Positions 25,562 to 34,672 are shown, counted from the first letter of the stretch. The stretch is 64,000 bases of DNA from Bacillus sp. FJAT-14578 (GCF_000504165.1 NZ_KI632505.1:744001-808000), one strand, 5' to 3'. A program made the numbers and translations. Notes: generated by a model from the sequence alone, not told the origin.

Positions 25562-25782
25562 TGGTGCCGGACTGTCACCTCCGAAAGCCTATTGATTAGT
25601 ACAAAAAACAAAGGTTTAAACTTGCAAAAAAACGGATACAACTCCTATAAGAAACACAAGCATACAACGAAGTGACTGTTCCTTATCCTAATTTTAAATG
25701 AAAAAGGAACCACGAAACTGTACTCTGCACCATTACACAGAATACAGTTTTACAATCCTAGCCTTATTTGGAGGTAATCTTA

Positions 25783-26526
25783 ATGAACATGCCATTTATA
25801 GAAAAAGAAAAATCCTTAAAAAATAAACATAGAAAACAGTTCCCTCTTTCTTCATTAACCTCCTCAAAGCCAATGATAAAAAAGATAGTTATTAGCTCAA
25901 TGGCTGCAGGAATAATCATGACAGGAAGTTTTTTGGGAGGCCCCTCTAAAGCGCATGCTTGCGATTATGCAACATACGAAGTAAAAAAAGGCGATACATA
26001 TTGGTCGTTGGCAGTTAAATACGGTGTTACAGTTAAAGAGCTGCAGTCAGCCAATGAACAGAAAAAACTCATCAATGGTGATACGATTGTCGTTCCGCCT
26101 CCGAATAAAGGTGAACCGTGCACGGAAGTGGCTTTGAAGGGAGAAGCGCTTGAGCAGCCAGACGGGAAAATAAAATATAAAGTCGTAAAGGGAGATACCC
26201 TTACTCAAATTGCCCGCGCATTCCACACTACGATGGAGCACATCCAATCAGCGAACTATATGCGGTCATCCCATATTAACCCCGGGCAAGTACTGACCAT
26301 TACAGACCTTGAAAAAGCCGATGTCAAAAAGGAAACGGTCACGATTACAGGAGCCGCCGATTCGACAAGCGTCGAAGTACAAGCCTCAAACGGCCAACCC
26401 CTCGTGCTGCAGGCGTCGGGAAGTGCGGTGCAAAAATTGGGTTTTGTAAATGAAGGAACAAAAGCCGCCATAACGTATACGAATGATGACGTCCCTACCC
26501 TTGTTTCTTATAAACTGCTAAACTAA
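25783..26526 (+). CDS. Secreted protein with two LysM domains
   Basis: A 247-aa exported protein. A long charged N-terminus (about 35 residues) precedes the hydrophobic signal core IVISSMAAGIIMTGSFLGG, and cleavage is likely after KAHA. LysM 1 (YEVKKGDTYWSLAVKYGVTV) and LysM 2 (YKVVKGDTLTQIARAFHTTM) bind peptidoglycan or chitin-like glycans. The C-terminal ~70 residues are threonine/serine-rich with no recognised catalytic domain. Cysteines at the start of the mature part and in KGEPCTE may pair. The start at 25783 follows TTGGAGGTAATCTTA; the frame's earlier ATG overlaps that site. Probably a cell-wall or spore-coat binding protein. Confidence 0.85.
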   Translation: MNMPFIEKEKSLKNKHRKQFPLSSLTSSKPMIKKIVISSMAAGIIMTGSFLGGPSKAHACDYATYEVKKGDTYWSLAVKYGVTVKELQSANEQKKLINGDTIVVPPPNKGEPCTEVALKGEALEQPDGKIKYKVVKGDTLTQIARAFHTTMEHIQSANYMRSSHINPGQVLTITDLEKADVKKETVTITGAADSTSVEVQASNGQPLVLQASGSAVQKLGFVNEGTKAAITYTNDDVPTLVSYKLLN

Positions 26527-26565
26527 GGATTAAACATAACGAAAGCCAACTATATAGATCGATTT

Positions 26566-26760
26566 AGAAAATTCGACATGACCAAAGAACGGCCATGCCA
26601 AATTTTCTAGACCTAAGCGGCTGACACCCCCCTTGCGGGGTTGGCGCCATCCGCATAGGTGAACCCTTGAGAGCAAATTCAAGTTGCCCGGGTCACCGAT
26701 TGTGATACCTCTCGATTGAATGAAGATGTGTCGAATTATTAAGTGGAATATATATATGTA
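26566..26760. repeat. Large structured element (copy 1): nested and tandem hairpins
   Basis: Three internal stems: AGAAAATTCGACATGACC with GGCCATGCCAAATTTTCT; CCTAAGCGG with CCGCATAGG, enclosing CCCC/GGGG; and GGTGAACCC with GGGTCACC, enclosing CTTGA/TCAAG. AATTCGACA near the 5' edge can pair with TGTCGAATT near the 3' edge, closing the whole. A second copy with an internal deletion lies at 39.70-39.85 kb and shares GTGTCGAATTATTAAGTGG. It could be a noncoding RNA or a MITE. It does not match a riboswitch I know. Confidence 0.6.
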
Positions 26761-26780
26761 AAGTCCATTAAAGCTTAATC

Positions 26781-26831
26781 AAAAGAGCCCGTATCGCAAA
26801 CTACTTAGTAGTTTGCGATACGGGCTCTTTT
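26781..26831. terminator. Long perfect hairpin, bidirectional terminator
   Basis: A 24-bp perfect stem beginning AAAAGAGCCCGTATCG with a TTA loop lies between the convergent LysM and FHA genes and has A and T runs at its ends. Confidence 0.9.
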
Positions 26832-26934
26832 GCACTGTTAAATTTAAGTGTTAATTTTCCGCTGAACAATCGATTTTATACGGATTTTTTGTATTCTTAT
26901 TGAACTAAGCCACCCATAGTGTTTCCTTTAATGC

Positions 26935-27636
26935 CTACTTATTGATTAATTCTCTACCATTTACCGAAAGAATATAGCCTTTTCCTTTTATCGTTTCAAT
27001 GGAAATCCCCTCATGAATTTTTCTTCGTATCCGGTAGATTAAAGCATTCAATTCGTCTGAGCTGACATCGGGAGTTTGTTCAGGTGAATATATCCTTTCA
27101 GGCCATACGTATTTTTTCACTTCCTCTTTCGAAACGAATTGCTGGCGTTTCTCAAAAAGAATTTCCAGACACTTATATTCTTTTTCCGAAAACGTGTAAT
27201 GGTCTCCCTGCACGATTAAGGACTGTTTAAGCGGGTCCAGTTTCCATTCCAAAGAAGGGTTAGTCTGTTCTTCCATAGCAAAGATGGTTAACTCAAGTGT
27301 TTCCTCGAGATTGGAAGAAGAAAACGAGAGAACGATGATATCCTTTGCCAATGAAATTTTGTCTGCTTCCTTCAGCAGTGCTAAATGGTTTGGTTCCAAA
27401 AGCTGCTCATTTAAGTATGTACCGTGCTTACTACTCAAATCTTTTAGATAAAACTGGCCGTTTTCATAATAAATAGAGGCATGTTGTCTTGATACAAATG
27501 CATTGTTGAACGAAACATCAGGCTCCCATTCCTTTCCCTTTCTCCCTAAGATGATAGGCACACTATGTAAAGGAATAACCTCCCCTTTTTCAAAAGGAGT
27601 CCCGCGTTCAATAATCAAACAGGAAGATGTATTCAT
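26935..27636 (-). CDS. FHA domain - winged-helix DNA-binding protein
   Basis: A 233-aa fusion. The N-terminal FHA domain (about 20-95) has the phosphothreonine-binding set: ILGRKG, VSRQHASI and LSSKHGTYLNEQ. The C-terminal part (about 135-230) is an OmpR/PhoB-type winged helix: FSEKEYKCLEILFEKRQQFVSKEEV, then LNALIYRIRRKI and GKGYIL. This suggests a transcription factor switched by phosphothreonine, probably made by a Hanks-type kinase; none is in the window. Mycobacterial EmbR has the same modules in the opposite order. AGGAGACTTTAAA precedes the ATG. A single-gene unit with unknown targets. Confidence 0.88.
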   Translation of the reverse strand: MNTSSCLIIERGTPFEKGEVIPLHSVPIILGRKGKEWEPDVSFNNAFVSRQHASIYYENGQFYLKDLSSKHGTYLNEQLLEPNHLALLKEADKISLAKDIIVLSFSSSNLEETLELTIFAMEEQTNPSLEWKLDPLKQSLIVQGDHYTFSEKEYKCLEILFEKRQQFVSKEEVKKYVWPERIYSPEQTPDVSSDELNALIYRIRRKIHEGISIETIKGKGYILSVNGRELINK

Positions 27637-27809
27637 TTTAAAGTCTCCTCGTAAACTTCTCTTCTATTATCAGAACATTATCATCCAATTATTATGTCAC
27701 AACTATTGAGAACGAGTAAACCTTTGCTTAAAATAATATTCAACTTTGCAGGTGAAAAGTCCATGACTTTTCTTATCTCAAAGCTGCTTTTTTAAGTGGG
27801 AGGATACCA

Positions 27810-28802
27810 ATGAAAAAATCAAAAAAACGAATGAAAACGAAAATAATGATGTTTTTTCTTGCTCTTTTCTTATTTATGTATGTCAATAATAGTTCACTTT
27901 TTGCAGCGCAAAAGGATGAAACACCTTTGTTGCTTGCGCATCGGGGACTTGCCCAAACGTTTACTATGGAAGGGATAAAGAATGATACATGTACGGCCGA
28001 ACGGATTTATGAGCCGGAGCATCCATATCTGGAAAATACACTTCCATCGATGGAAGCAGCCTTTGAAGCAGGCGCTGACATCGTCGAGTTTGATGTACAC
28101 CCGACGAAAGACGGACAATTCGCCGTTTTTCATGACTGGACCCTCGATTGCCGAACGAACGGAGAAGGTGTTACAAGAGATTATACAATGGATGAGTTAA
28201 AGACGCTGGATATCGGTTATGGCTATACGGCAGATAATGGAAAGACATACCCTTTCCGCGGCAAAGGTGTCGGCCTTATGCCTTCTCTTGAAGAGGTGCT
28301 GTCCCATTTCCCTGATCGTTCGTTTTTAATTCATATTAAAAGCAACGATCCGACAGAAGGAACACAACTTGCCCGCTATCTTTCTACACTCCCGGAAAAA
28401 CGGTTACGTCAGTTGGCTGTATACGGGGGCGATGAACCCATTGCCTCTTTAAAGGAAGAACTGCCAAGCCTTCGGGTGATGTCAAAAGCGACATTGAAAA
28501 GCTGTCTGCTTCCTTACATTGCTGCGGGATGGACAGGGTATGTGCCGGCAGCTTGCGAGAATATGCAATTACATATTCCCGAAAAAATTGCTCCGTGGCT
28601 ATGGGGATGGTCCAATGAATTCCTGAATCGAATGGAAGAAGCCAATACCCGTGTGATAGTAGTTGCAGGAGCCGGGGGATTCTCTGAGGGCTTTGATACA
28701 ACAGAGGATATAAACCGACTGCCAGCTGACTACAACGGCGTTATATGGACGAATCGGATTGATCGAATTGCCCCTTTATATAAAGGAAACTTCCATCGGT
28801 AG
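27810..28802 (+). CDS. Secreted glycerophosphodiester phosphodiesterase
   Basis: A 330-aa exported GDPD with an N-terminal signal (MFFLALFLFMYVNNSSLFAA). The TIM-barrel catalytic motifs are LLLAHRGLAQ, HPYLENTLPSMEAAFEAGADIVEFDVHPTKDG and FAVFHDWTLDCRT, giving the His-His pair and metal-binding Glu/Asp. It should hydrolyse glycerophosphodiesters (from lipids or teichoic acid) to glycerol-3-phosphate outside the membrane. GGGAGGATACCA precedes the ATG. The last eight codons and stop (LYKGNFHR) lie inside a repeat shared with 45.7 kb, so the C-terminus seems to have been altered by insertion of that element. Confidence 0.9.
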   Translation: MKKSKKRMKTKIMMFFLALFLFMYVNNSSLFAAQKDETPLLLAHRGLAQTFTMEGIKNDTCTAERIYEPEHPYLENTLPSMEAAFEAGADIVEFDVHPTKDGQFAVFHDWTLDCRTNGEGVTRDYTMDELKTLDIGYGYTADNGKTYPFRGKGVGLMPSLEEVLSHFPDRSFLIHIKSNDPTEGTQLARYLSTLPEKRLRQLAVYGGDEPIASLKEELPSLRVMSKATLKSCLLPYIAAGWTGYVPAACENMQLHIPEKIAPWLWGWSNEFLNRMEEANTRVIVVAGAGGFSEGFDTTEDINRLPADYNGVIWTNRIDRIAPLYKGNFHR

Positions 28803-28937
28803 GGAGGCGTTCCTTCATCCCCCACCGATGGTTAGTTGACTTATCGGGCTTTTACGGGCAGTTACCCCCCACTTAACCTTTCGCGATTACGCCAAGTTTT
28901 GAAGTGGGGGTCTTACTGCCCGTTAATGAGGGATAAA
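28776..28937. repeat. IS200/IS605-end-like hairpin repeat (copy 1)
   Basis: Contains TTTATATAAAGGAAACTTCC, CCATCGGT...ACCGATGG, the hairpin CCCCCCACTTAA...GAAGTGGGGG and GGTCTTACTGCCCGTTAATG. A shorter inverted copy is at 45.68-45.78 kb and a 3' fragment at 62.9 kb. The subterminal hairpin followed by a conserved TTAC resembles ends of IS200/IS605-type elements; no transposase or TnpB gene is present. Confidence 0.55.
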
Positions 28938-29040
28938 GAGGGAAAATAAGGTAAATTTTCAAATCATTCCTTTCCGGTGAATAAAGTCGATTTCCTTTCA
29001 TATAGGTTTTAAGAAGGAATTTTGGACAAGGATGGGGAAA

Positions 29041-29637
29041 ATGCTGAAAAGAATCGTCGTGATCGGTTTGGCAAGTACTCTTATTGGGATTGGGGTTAAC
29101 GTGTTTATTCTTCCTTTTCACCTTCTCAATGGGGGAATCACTGGAATTGGTTTATTATGCAGTTACTTATGGGATTTTAAAGTAGGACTCACGATTATTT
29201 GTTTGAATGCTCCTATTTATCTAATGGCATTCCTATATAATCGGTCTTATTTCTTCAACGGTGTATATGGGATGCTTTGTTCTTCCATCATGATCGATTT
29301 GCTGCTGCCGCTGAGAGGAATCGTCCATCTCCCTGTCATCATCAGTGCACCGCTGGGGGGGCTGTTCATCGGCCTGGGTACCGGCTTCATGTTGAGACAT
29401 AAGACAAGTCAAGGCGGAATCGATTTATTGGCGCTTTTACTCTCAAAATGGTTTGCGCTGAACCCGGGAATCTTGATTTTCGTCATGGATGCTTTCATTA
29501 TTAGCTTAGGGTTACTCATCTTGATGGATGGAAAATCGATTTATTCGCTTTTGACCGTACTGGTCTCCGGTTTTATCACCAGTCTTATGACTTCCCTTCA
29601 ATCGGTAAGCATTTATAATCTAAGGCCGAGAGGTTAG
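29041..29637 (+). CDS. YitT/YczE-like membrane protein
   Basis: A 198-aa protein with five or six helices, resembling the membrane half of YitT-family proteins (DUF161): LIGIGVNVFILPFHLLNGGITGIGLL, PLGGLFIGLGTGFMLRHKTSQGGIDLLALLLSK. The C-terminal cytoplasmic DUF2179 domain found in YitT is absent, so it is a short form. ATG 29041 is favoured over 29032 because AAGGA lies 8 nt upstream. It is a single gene; function is unknown. Confidence 0.8.
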   Translation: MLKRIVVIGLASTLIGIGVNVFILPFHLLNGGITGIGLLCSYLWDFKVGLTIICLNAPIYLMAFLYNRSYFFNGVYGMLCSSIMIDLLLPLRGIVHLPVIISAPLGGLFIGLGTGFMLRHKTSQGGIDLLALLLSKWFALNPGILIFVMDAFIISLGLLILMDGKSIYSLLTVLVSGFITSLMTSLQSVSIYNLRPRG

Positions 29638-29685
29638 GAGCTGAAGCTGGATCTCTCTAAATCTCATACTTTCTTGCCCTAATAC

Positions 29686-29719
29686 AAAAAGAGCCTTCTA
29701 GAAAATGAAGGCTCTTTTT
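29686..29719. terminator. Bidirectional terminator
   Basis: AAAAAGAGCCTTC pairs with GAAGGCTCTTTTT between convergent YitT-like and helicase genes. Confidence 0.9.
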
Positions 29720-29780
29720 AATCTAATTACGGGAGAGTTAACCATTTAATACTGGAAAACGCCTTTATTTGCATGTCTCT

Positions 29781-32072
29781 CTAGCGAATGATCGTAAATT
29801 CCTTCCACTCGTTCGGAAGCAGGGATTGATATTTGGGAGATAAAAATCGGTCATCCACCAGCACAATGGTGCCATGGTCATCTTCCGAACGGATGAGTCT
29901 CCCCCCTGCTTGGAGCACTTTGTTCATTCCAGGGAAAACATACGCATAGTCATATCCGTTTTTCCCTTCGCTATTGAAATGCTCTTTCATGATGTCCCGT
30001 TCACGGGAAAGCTGCGGAAGTCCGACACCGACAACGACGACACCGTTCAGGCGATCGCCTTTTAAATCTACTCCTTCTGAAAAAATGCCTCCCAACACGG
30101 CAAAGCCAATGAATGTCTCTTCATTCCCCGCTTGGAAAGCAGCTAAAAACCTTTCCCGTTCTTCTTCTGCCATCCCCGTGTCTTGTATAATGGTGTGCAC
30201 TTCAGGATGCCGTTCGGTGAAATGTCCGTACACATCGTTCAAATATTGATAAGAAGGGAAAAACACAAAATAATTTCCTGGACGGCTTTTCACGAGTGCA
30301 TAAAGCATCTCTGTAATCGGCTGCTTCGTTCGTTCCCTGTCACGATACCTTGTCGATAATGGCTGAATGAATACATTAAGCTGTTCTTTCGTAAATGGGG
30401 ATGGAATCGAAATCGTAAAATCTCCCTCCTGTCCTCCCAACACTTCTTTATAGTAATGAAGCGGCGAAAAAGTCGCTGAAAAATAAATTTTGGAGCGATA
30501 CCCCTTCCCCATCTGCCGAAGAAGATGGGAAGGATCCAAACAAAATAGTTTAATGGTAACTTCGCTTCTTTCAAGCTGTCCGAACGTCACATAACGTTCA
30601 TCATATAGATTGGCAATCCGGATAAAACTGTTCGATGAAAAATAAGCATCCAAAAGCTTTTCATAAGAATGGCCTTCCTGCTGGCTGGCAAGCTCCTTTT
30701 CTGCCTGGAGCATAAATGCTTCAAGAATTGGCAAAAGCTCTTTCGGCATGTCTTTCATCATAAAGTCTCCCTGTTCGCCGTATTGCTTTTTCAGCCCGAG
30801 AAGATATTGGTTCACCGTATCAGCGGTTTTACGGATCGCTTCATTTCTTCCTTTGAACTCCCTCTTCAATTGCAGAAAATCAGATTTGTTCAGCGATGCC
30901 GAAAACATCTCACGTGCCCTGTCCACCAAGTTATGTGCTTCATCGACAAGCAAAACCGTTTGTTTCTTTTGTTCTTCCAAAAAACGTTTTAATGAAACAC
31001 GGGGATCGAACACATAATTATAATCACATATAATCGCGTCCGCAGAATACGCCGCATCCAATGAGAATTCAAACGGACAGACGCGATGCTTTCGCGCATA
31101 TTTTTCGATTACGTCACGATTCATCATCGTTTCATTCGATAAAAGATCAAGAACGGCCTCATTGACACGGTCGTAATAGCCGTCTGCGAATTCACAGTAT
31201 GTTTTCTGGCAGATGGTCTCGTCTTTAAAGCAGACCTTGTCTTTTGCCGTGATGGTTACAACATTCATGTAAAGGCCGTTCGCTCGCATGAGGGAAAATG
31301 CCTCTTCTGCCGTTGTCCTTGTAATCGTTTTGGCCGTCAAATAAAAGATTCGCTGTACAAGACCCTCACCGATTGCTTTAACAGCGGGAAAAATGGTTGA
31401 AATGGTCTTGCCGGTTCCAGTAGGAGCCATGGCAAACAGGCTCTTTTCATCCAGCATCGTTTTATAAACGGCACCCGCCAGTTTTCGCTGTCCTTGGCGG
31501 TATGTCTCAAACGGGAACCTCATGTTTTGAATGCTCGCGTCCCTCGCTTTTTGGTGCTGCTTCTTTAATGAAGCATATGGAGCATATCGTTTAATAACAT
31601 CAAATATAAACGTTTCCAGCTCTTGAAACGTGACAGTTTGCCTAAACCTTTTCGTTTCTTCCGTTTCAACATGAGTATAGGTCAGCTGTACATTCATCAA
31701 ATCCAGTTTATGCTCCTTCGCATACATGTACGCATAGCATTTTGCCTGTGCCCAATGAACCGGATACGTGTCTTCTGAAACAAGGTGCAAATCTTTTACC
31801 GTTGACTTAATTTCATCTACCGTCACTTCATCTTCAGAAAACAAGAGACCGTCGCATCTGCCGTCGATCAAATATGTCAAACCTTCGTATGAAAGTTCCG
31901 TTTTCATATATACTTCTCTTTCATCCGATTCACGATATGTGTTTTGTATTTTTTGATGGGCCTTCGTTCCTTCTGTCATCGTGCTGCTTGTACGGAAACC
32001 GGACTCGATGCTTCCGCTTCGAAACGCATACTCCACCAATGACCTGACGGATATTTTAATTTCAGTTGACAC
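29781..32072 (-). CDS. XPD/DinG-like Fe-S DNA helicase with N-terminal PD-(D/E)XK nuclease-like domain
   Basis: A 763-aa superfamily 2 helicase. Residues up to about 180 look like a RecB/Cas4-type nuclease fold: YLIDGRCDGLLF then VDEIKST. The Walker A MAPTGTGKT is near 215, and the DEAH box VLLVDEAHNLVDRA near 380. Between them are cysteines VCFKDETIC, KTYC and RVCPFEFS spaced as in the XPD Fe-S cluster. Motif VI is MNKVLQAGGRLIRSEDD. It likely unwinds DNA 5' to 3' during repair. The GTG start at 32072 follows GAGGTGAGATCAT. It stands alone. Similar proteins are common in Bacillus, usually annotated only as ATP-dependent helicase. Confidence 0.88.
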   Translation of the reverse strand: MSTEIKISVRSLVEYAFRSGSIESGFRTSSTMTEGTKAHQKIQNTYRESDEREVYMKTELSYEGLTYLIDGRCDGLLFSEDEVTVDEIKSTVKDLHLVSEDTYPVHWAQAKCYAYMYAKEHKLDLMNVQLTYTHVETEETKRFRQTVTFQELETFIFDVIKRYAPYASLKKQHQKARDASIQNMRFPFETYRQGQRKLAGAVYKTMLDEKSLFAMAPTGTGKTISTIFPAVKAIGEGLVQRIFYLTAKTITRTTAEEAFSLMRANGLYMNVVTITAKDKVCFKDETICQKTYCEFADGYYDRVNEAVLDLLSNETMMNRDVIEKYARKHRVCPFEFSLDAAYSADAIICDYNYVFDPRVSLKRFLEEQKKQTVLLVDEAHNLVDRAREMFSASLNKSDFLQLKREFKGRNEAIRKTADTVNQYLLGLKKQYGEQGDFMMKDMPKELLPILEAFMLQAEKELASQQEGHSYEKLLDAYFSSNSFIRIANLYDERYVTFGQLERSEVTIKLFCLDPSHLLRQMGKGYRSKIYFSATFSPLHYYKEVLGGQEGDFTISIPSPFTKEQLNVFIQPLSTRYRDRERTKQPITEMLYALVKSRPGNYFVFFPSYQYLNDVYGHFTERHPEVHTIIQDTGMAEEERERFLAAFQAGNEETFIGFAVLGGIFSEGVDLKGDRLNGVVVVGVGLPQLSRERDIMKEHFNSEGKNGYDYAYVFPGMNKVLQAGGRLIRSEDDHGTIVLVDDRFLSPKYQSLLPNEWKEFTIIR

Positions 32073-32197
32073 ATGATCTCACCTCTTTTTTGGATTCAAA
32101 TATCGCAGCTATCAATAATGTAACATTAAAAAAGAAGAACCGCTGAAAAAAGCGATTCTCCTTTTTAAACATAATCAATATGGAAGTCTTTACAAGA

Positions 32198-34210
32198 CTA
32201 CATTTTAAATCGATTCACCGTATCTTGTAAATCCAATGCGAGCTTGCTTAATTCGTGAATGGACTGAGTGATTTGCTGGATGGATTCTAACTGTGTATGA
32301 GCAGAGGCAGCGACTTGGTTTGTGCTGGCAGCAGCCTCGCTTGCAATGCTTGCCACTTCCTCAACAGATGCTGTAATTTCCTCTGTACTTGCCGACATTT
32401 CTTGAGAAGTTGCGGCAATCTCTTGAATTTCTCCTGTTACTTGCTGGATGGAGTGAAGAATAGCCTGGAATGATTGGCCTGCCGTATCGACAATTTGCAG
32501 ACCGCTTGCCGCTTTTTCTTCCCCTTCCGCCATCACTGCTACGGCTCTATCTGTATCCTCTTGAACCGTCCTAATAAGGTTTGCGATTTGATTGGCCGAT
32601 TGTTTCGATTCCTCGGCTAATTTTCTTACTTCATCGGCCACGACCGCAAATCCCCTTCCATGTTCTCCCGCTCGTGCAGCTTCAATCGCAGCATTTAAAG
32701 CCAGCAAATTCGTTTGATCGGAAATTTGGGTAATGACCTCAATAATGCGTCCAATTTGCTGCGAGTGATTCCCGAGAAGTTTAACAAGTGAACCGCCCTC
32801 TTGTACAGACTGATTAATTGATCGCATTTGTGCCATCACTTCTTCTAGCACGGCATTCCCTTCACTGGCATTTTTAGATGCTGTAATAGAAGAATCTGAG
32901 ACGAGGCTTGAACTCTCCGCGATTCGTTGAACACCGGCTGAAATTTCCTCCATTGCGCGTGCCGATTCCTCCGCACTCGTCATTTGTACTTCCGAACCGG
33001 ATGCCACTTCTTGAATCGCAATTGTTACTTCTTTCGTCGTTTGGGCCGTTTGCTCCGAACCGGCATTCAGCTGCTGGGTTGAAGCCGCTAAGTGTTGGGC
33101 TGACTGATTGATCTTCGCCAAAAGCTCCCGAAGCGAATAAAGCATATGGTTGAAGCTCGTTCCCAATTGTCCGATTTCATCATTGGCCACCACTTCAACT
33201 TGTTCTGTTAAGTCCCCTTCACTTACTTTTTTCGTCACAGCTGCCATCTGTCTAATCGGTTTCATAATAGAGCGAATAACAAGAAAGACGAAGAAACCGC
33301 CGACGACGATCATCATGGCAATGACCCATAACATCATATCCAAAATAGGTTCAGCGGTCTCCCGTGCTTCAGACTGATCCATCGTCCCCGCTATTTTCCA
33401 CCCAGTCGTTGGATTCGTGACGAACATCATTTGTTTAGATATCCCGTCAATCTCATAAGTAAATTTTCCTTCAGCCGCTTGCGACATACGCCCCGTTATA
33501 TCGGAAGGCAATTCACTTCCCGGCTCCATTGATGGGTGAAAGGCGATTTTCTGATTGGCATCCAAAACAAAAGGATAGCCTTTTTCGCCTATTTTGGCTT
33601 GTGAAATCGTTTTTTGAAGATTTGCTACCTCGACATCAAATCCTACAACCCCGCTGCCATCTTTCAACGTGGACGCGACAGTGACCACATATTTCCCTGT
33701 GGCTGCATCCACGTAAGGTGCCGTGACTACCGCATCGCCTTTATGCTCCATCGCTTCTTGATACCAGGGTCTCTCTCTCGGATCGTAATCGGATGCTCTT
33801 TCAAAAACAGGCTCATCAATCATCTTCCCATCTGACGTACCGACATACACCATGACCAATCCTTCTGTCGTATCATAAAAATCCTTTAGTTGTGTACGAA
33901 GCTCTCCGTATGCAGGGTCTTGGAACAAATCCTGATTGAATCTGGATGCCAAAAAATCGGCTTGGTCTTTTTTCGACTGGATTGTTGCATCTATTAAACT
34001 ATTAAGAAGCTGAACGTTTTCACTTGCGCTGGATGTAATCTCTTCCCTCAAATTCGTTTCCGCACTTTCATAAGATGCTAATCCAATGATGATGCTGGGT
34101 ATTAGTAAAACAAGGGTAAAAGATAGAATAAGCTTCCTTCTCAGCGATCCTTTTCTCAACAGTTGGTTTCTCTTAGCTGAGATCTTCCTGGTAGATTTTT
34201 CTCTTTCCAT
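32198..34210 (-). CDS. Methyl-accepting chemotaxis protein (dCache sensor)
   Basis: A 670-aa transmembrane chemoreceptor. Order: TM1 (LILSFTLVLLIPSIIIGLAS), extracellular dCache domain (about 45-280, with PWYQEAMEH and PYVDAATGKYVVTVAS typical of amino- or organic-acid sensors), TM2 (MLWVIAMMIVVGGFFVFLVI), HAMP, then the signalling coiled coil whose tip is QTNLLALNAAIEAARAGEHG. The tip length fits the long Bacillus McpA/B class. ATG 34210 is preferred, since GAGGAGGACAAC lies just upstream; the ORF extends further but lacks a site. The ligand is unknown. No che genes are adjacent. Confidence 0.93.
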   Translation of the reverse strand: MEREKSTRKISAKRNQLLRKGSLRRKLILSFTLVLLIPSIIIGLASYESAETNLREEITSSASENVQLLNSLIDATIQSKKDQADFLASRFNQDLFQDPAYGELRTQLKDFYDTTEGLVMVYVGTSDGKMIDEPVFERASDYDPRERPWYQEAMEHKGDAVVTAPYVDAATGKYVVTVASTLKDGSGVVGFDVEVANLQKTISQAKIGEKGYPFVLDANQKIAFHPSMEPGSELPSDITGRMSQAAEGKFTYEIDGISKQMMFVTNPTTGWKIAGTMDQSEARETAEPILDMMLWVIAMMIVVGGFFVFLVIRSIMKPIRQMAAVTKKVSEGDLTEQVEVVANDEIGQLGTSFNHMLYSLRELLAKINQSAQHLAASTQQLNAGSEQTAQTTKEVTIAIQEVASGSEVQMTSAEESARAMEEISAGVQRIAESSSLVSDSSITASKNASEGNAVLEEVMAQMRSINQSVQEGGSLVKLLGNHSQQIGRIIEVITQISDQTNLLALNAAIEAARAGEHGRGFAVVADEVRKLAEESKQSANQIANLIRTVQEDTDRAVAVMAEGEEKAASGLQIVDTAGQSFQAILHSIQQVTGEIQEIAATSQEMSASTEEITASVEEVASIASEAAASTNQVAASAHTQLESIQQITQSIHELSKLALDLQDTVNRFKM

Positions 34211-34421
34211 GTTGTCCTCCTCGATGAAATTTCTAAACACACACTGATTTTAATTATAGTAATTTGGAACTAGAATAACAAGAGAGGAAAACCCTTCCAC
34301 ACAAGATTATCTGGAACTTTAGAGAACGGTTCTTGTGACTAGGACAAACAAAAAATGCAAAGTAAAGGTTTTGAATAAATAATAGTAAAAGTTGGAACGA
34401 TGTAAACGAGGTGATTCCCAG

Positions 34422-34556
34422 ATGAAAAAAGAGCAAAATAAGGAACCTTTTAAATTAAGCTACGAGTCTGATGAAACAATGGGCAAGAAGGAAAAAATAA
34501 AAGAGGCTGATGTCAAGGAAATAGAGTTTTTCAATACGACGCAGTCAAGTGAGTAA
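34422..34556 (+). CDS. Small charged protein, 44 aa
   Basis: Frame begins MKKEQNKEPFKLSYESDETM and ends FFNTTQSSE, with GAGGTGATTCCCAG in front of the ATG. It is hydrophilic with many K and E residues and no cysteine or membrane segment. It lies alone, divergent from the chemoreceptor gene, and is followed by a hairpin terminator at 34643-34672. Function and family are not recognised. The 50-aa peptide at 2.5-2.7 kb has a similar style but no clear sequence similarity. Confidence 0.6.
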   Translation: MKKEQNKEPFKLSYESDETMGKKEKIKEADVKEIEFFNTTQSSE

Positions 34557-34642
34557 AATGTAAAGCCTGGCTTGTTATAAAAAATAACTCAAAGGTATAG
34601 AAAGTGATTTCTCCTTACGTAAGAAGCCGATGTCTTCAAAAA

Positions 34643-34672
34643 AGGCAGGGGGATATGTCCAGCCCCCTGCCT
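34643..34672. terminator. Terminator between convergent genes
   Basis: AGGCAGGGGG pairs with CCCCCTGCCT over a nine-base loop; T-rich flanks. Confidence 0.82.

Noticed and set aside
26566..26760. M-box or c-di-AMP riboswitch
   Set aside because: Some words look similar (TAGGTGA, CGATTGAA) but the conserved cores are not in order, and no transporter gene follows on the correct strand.
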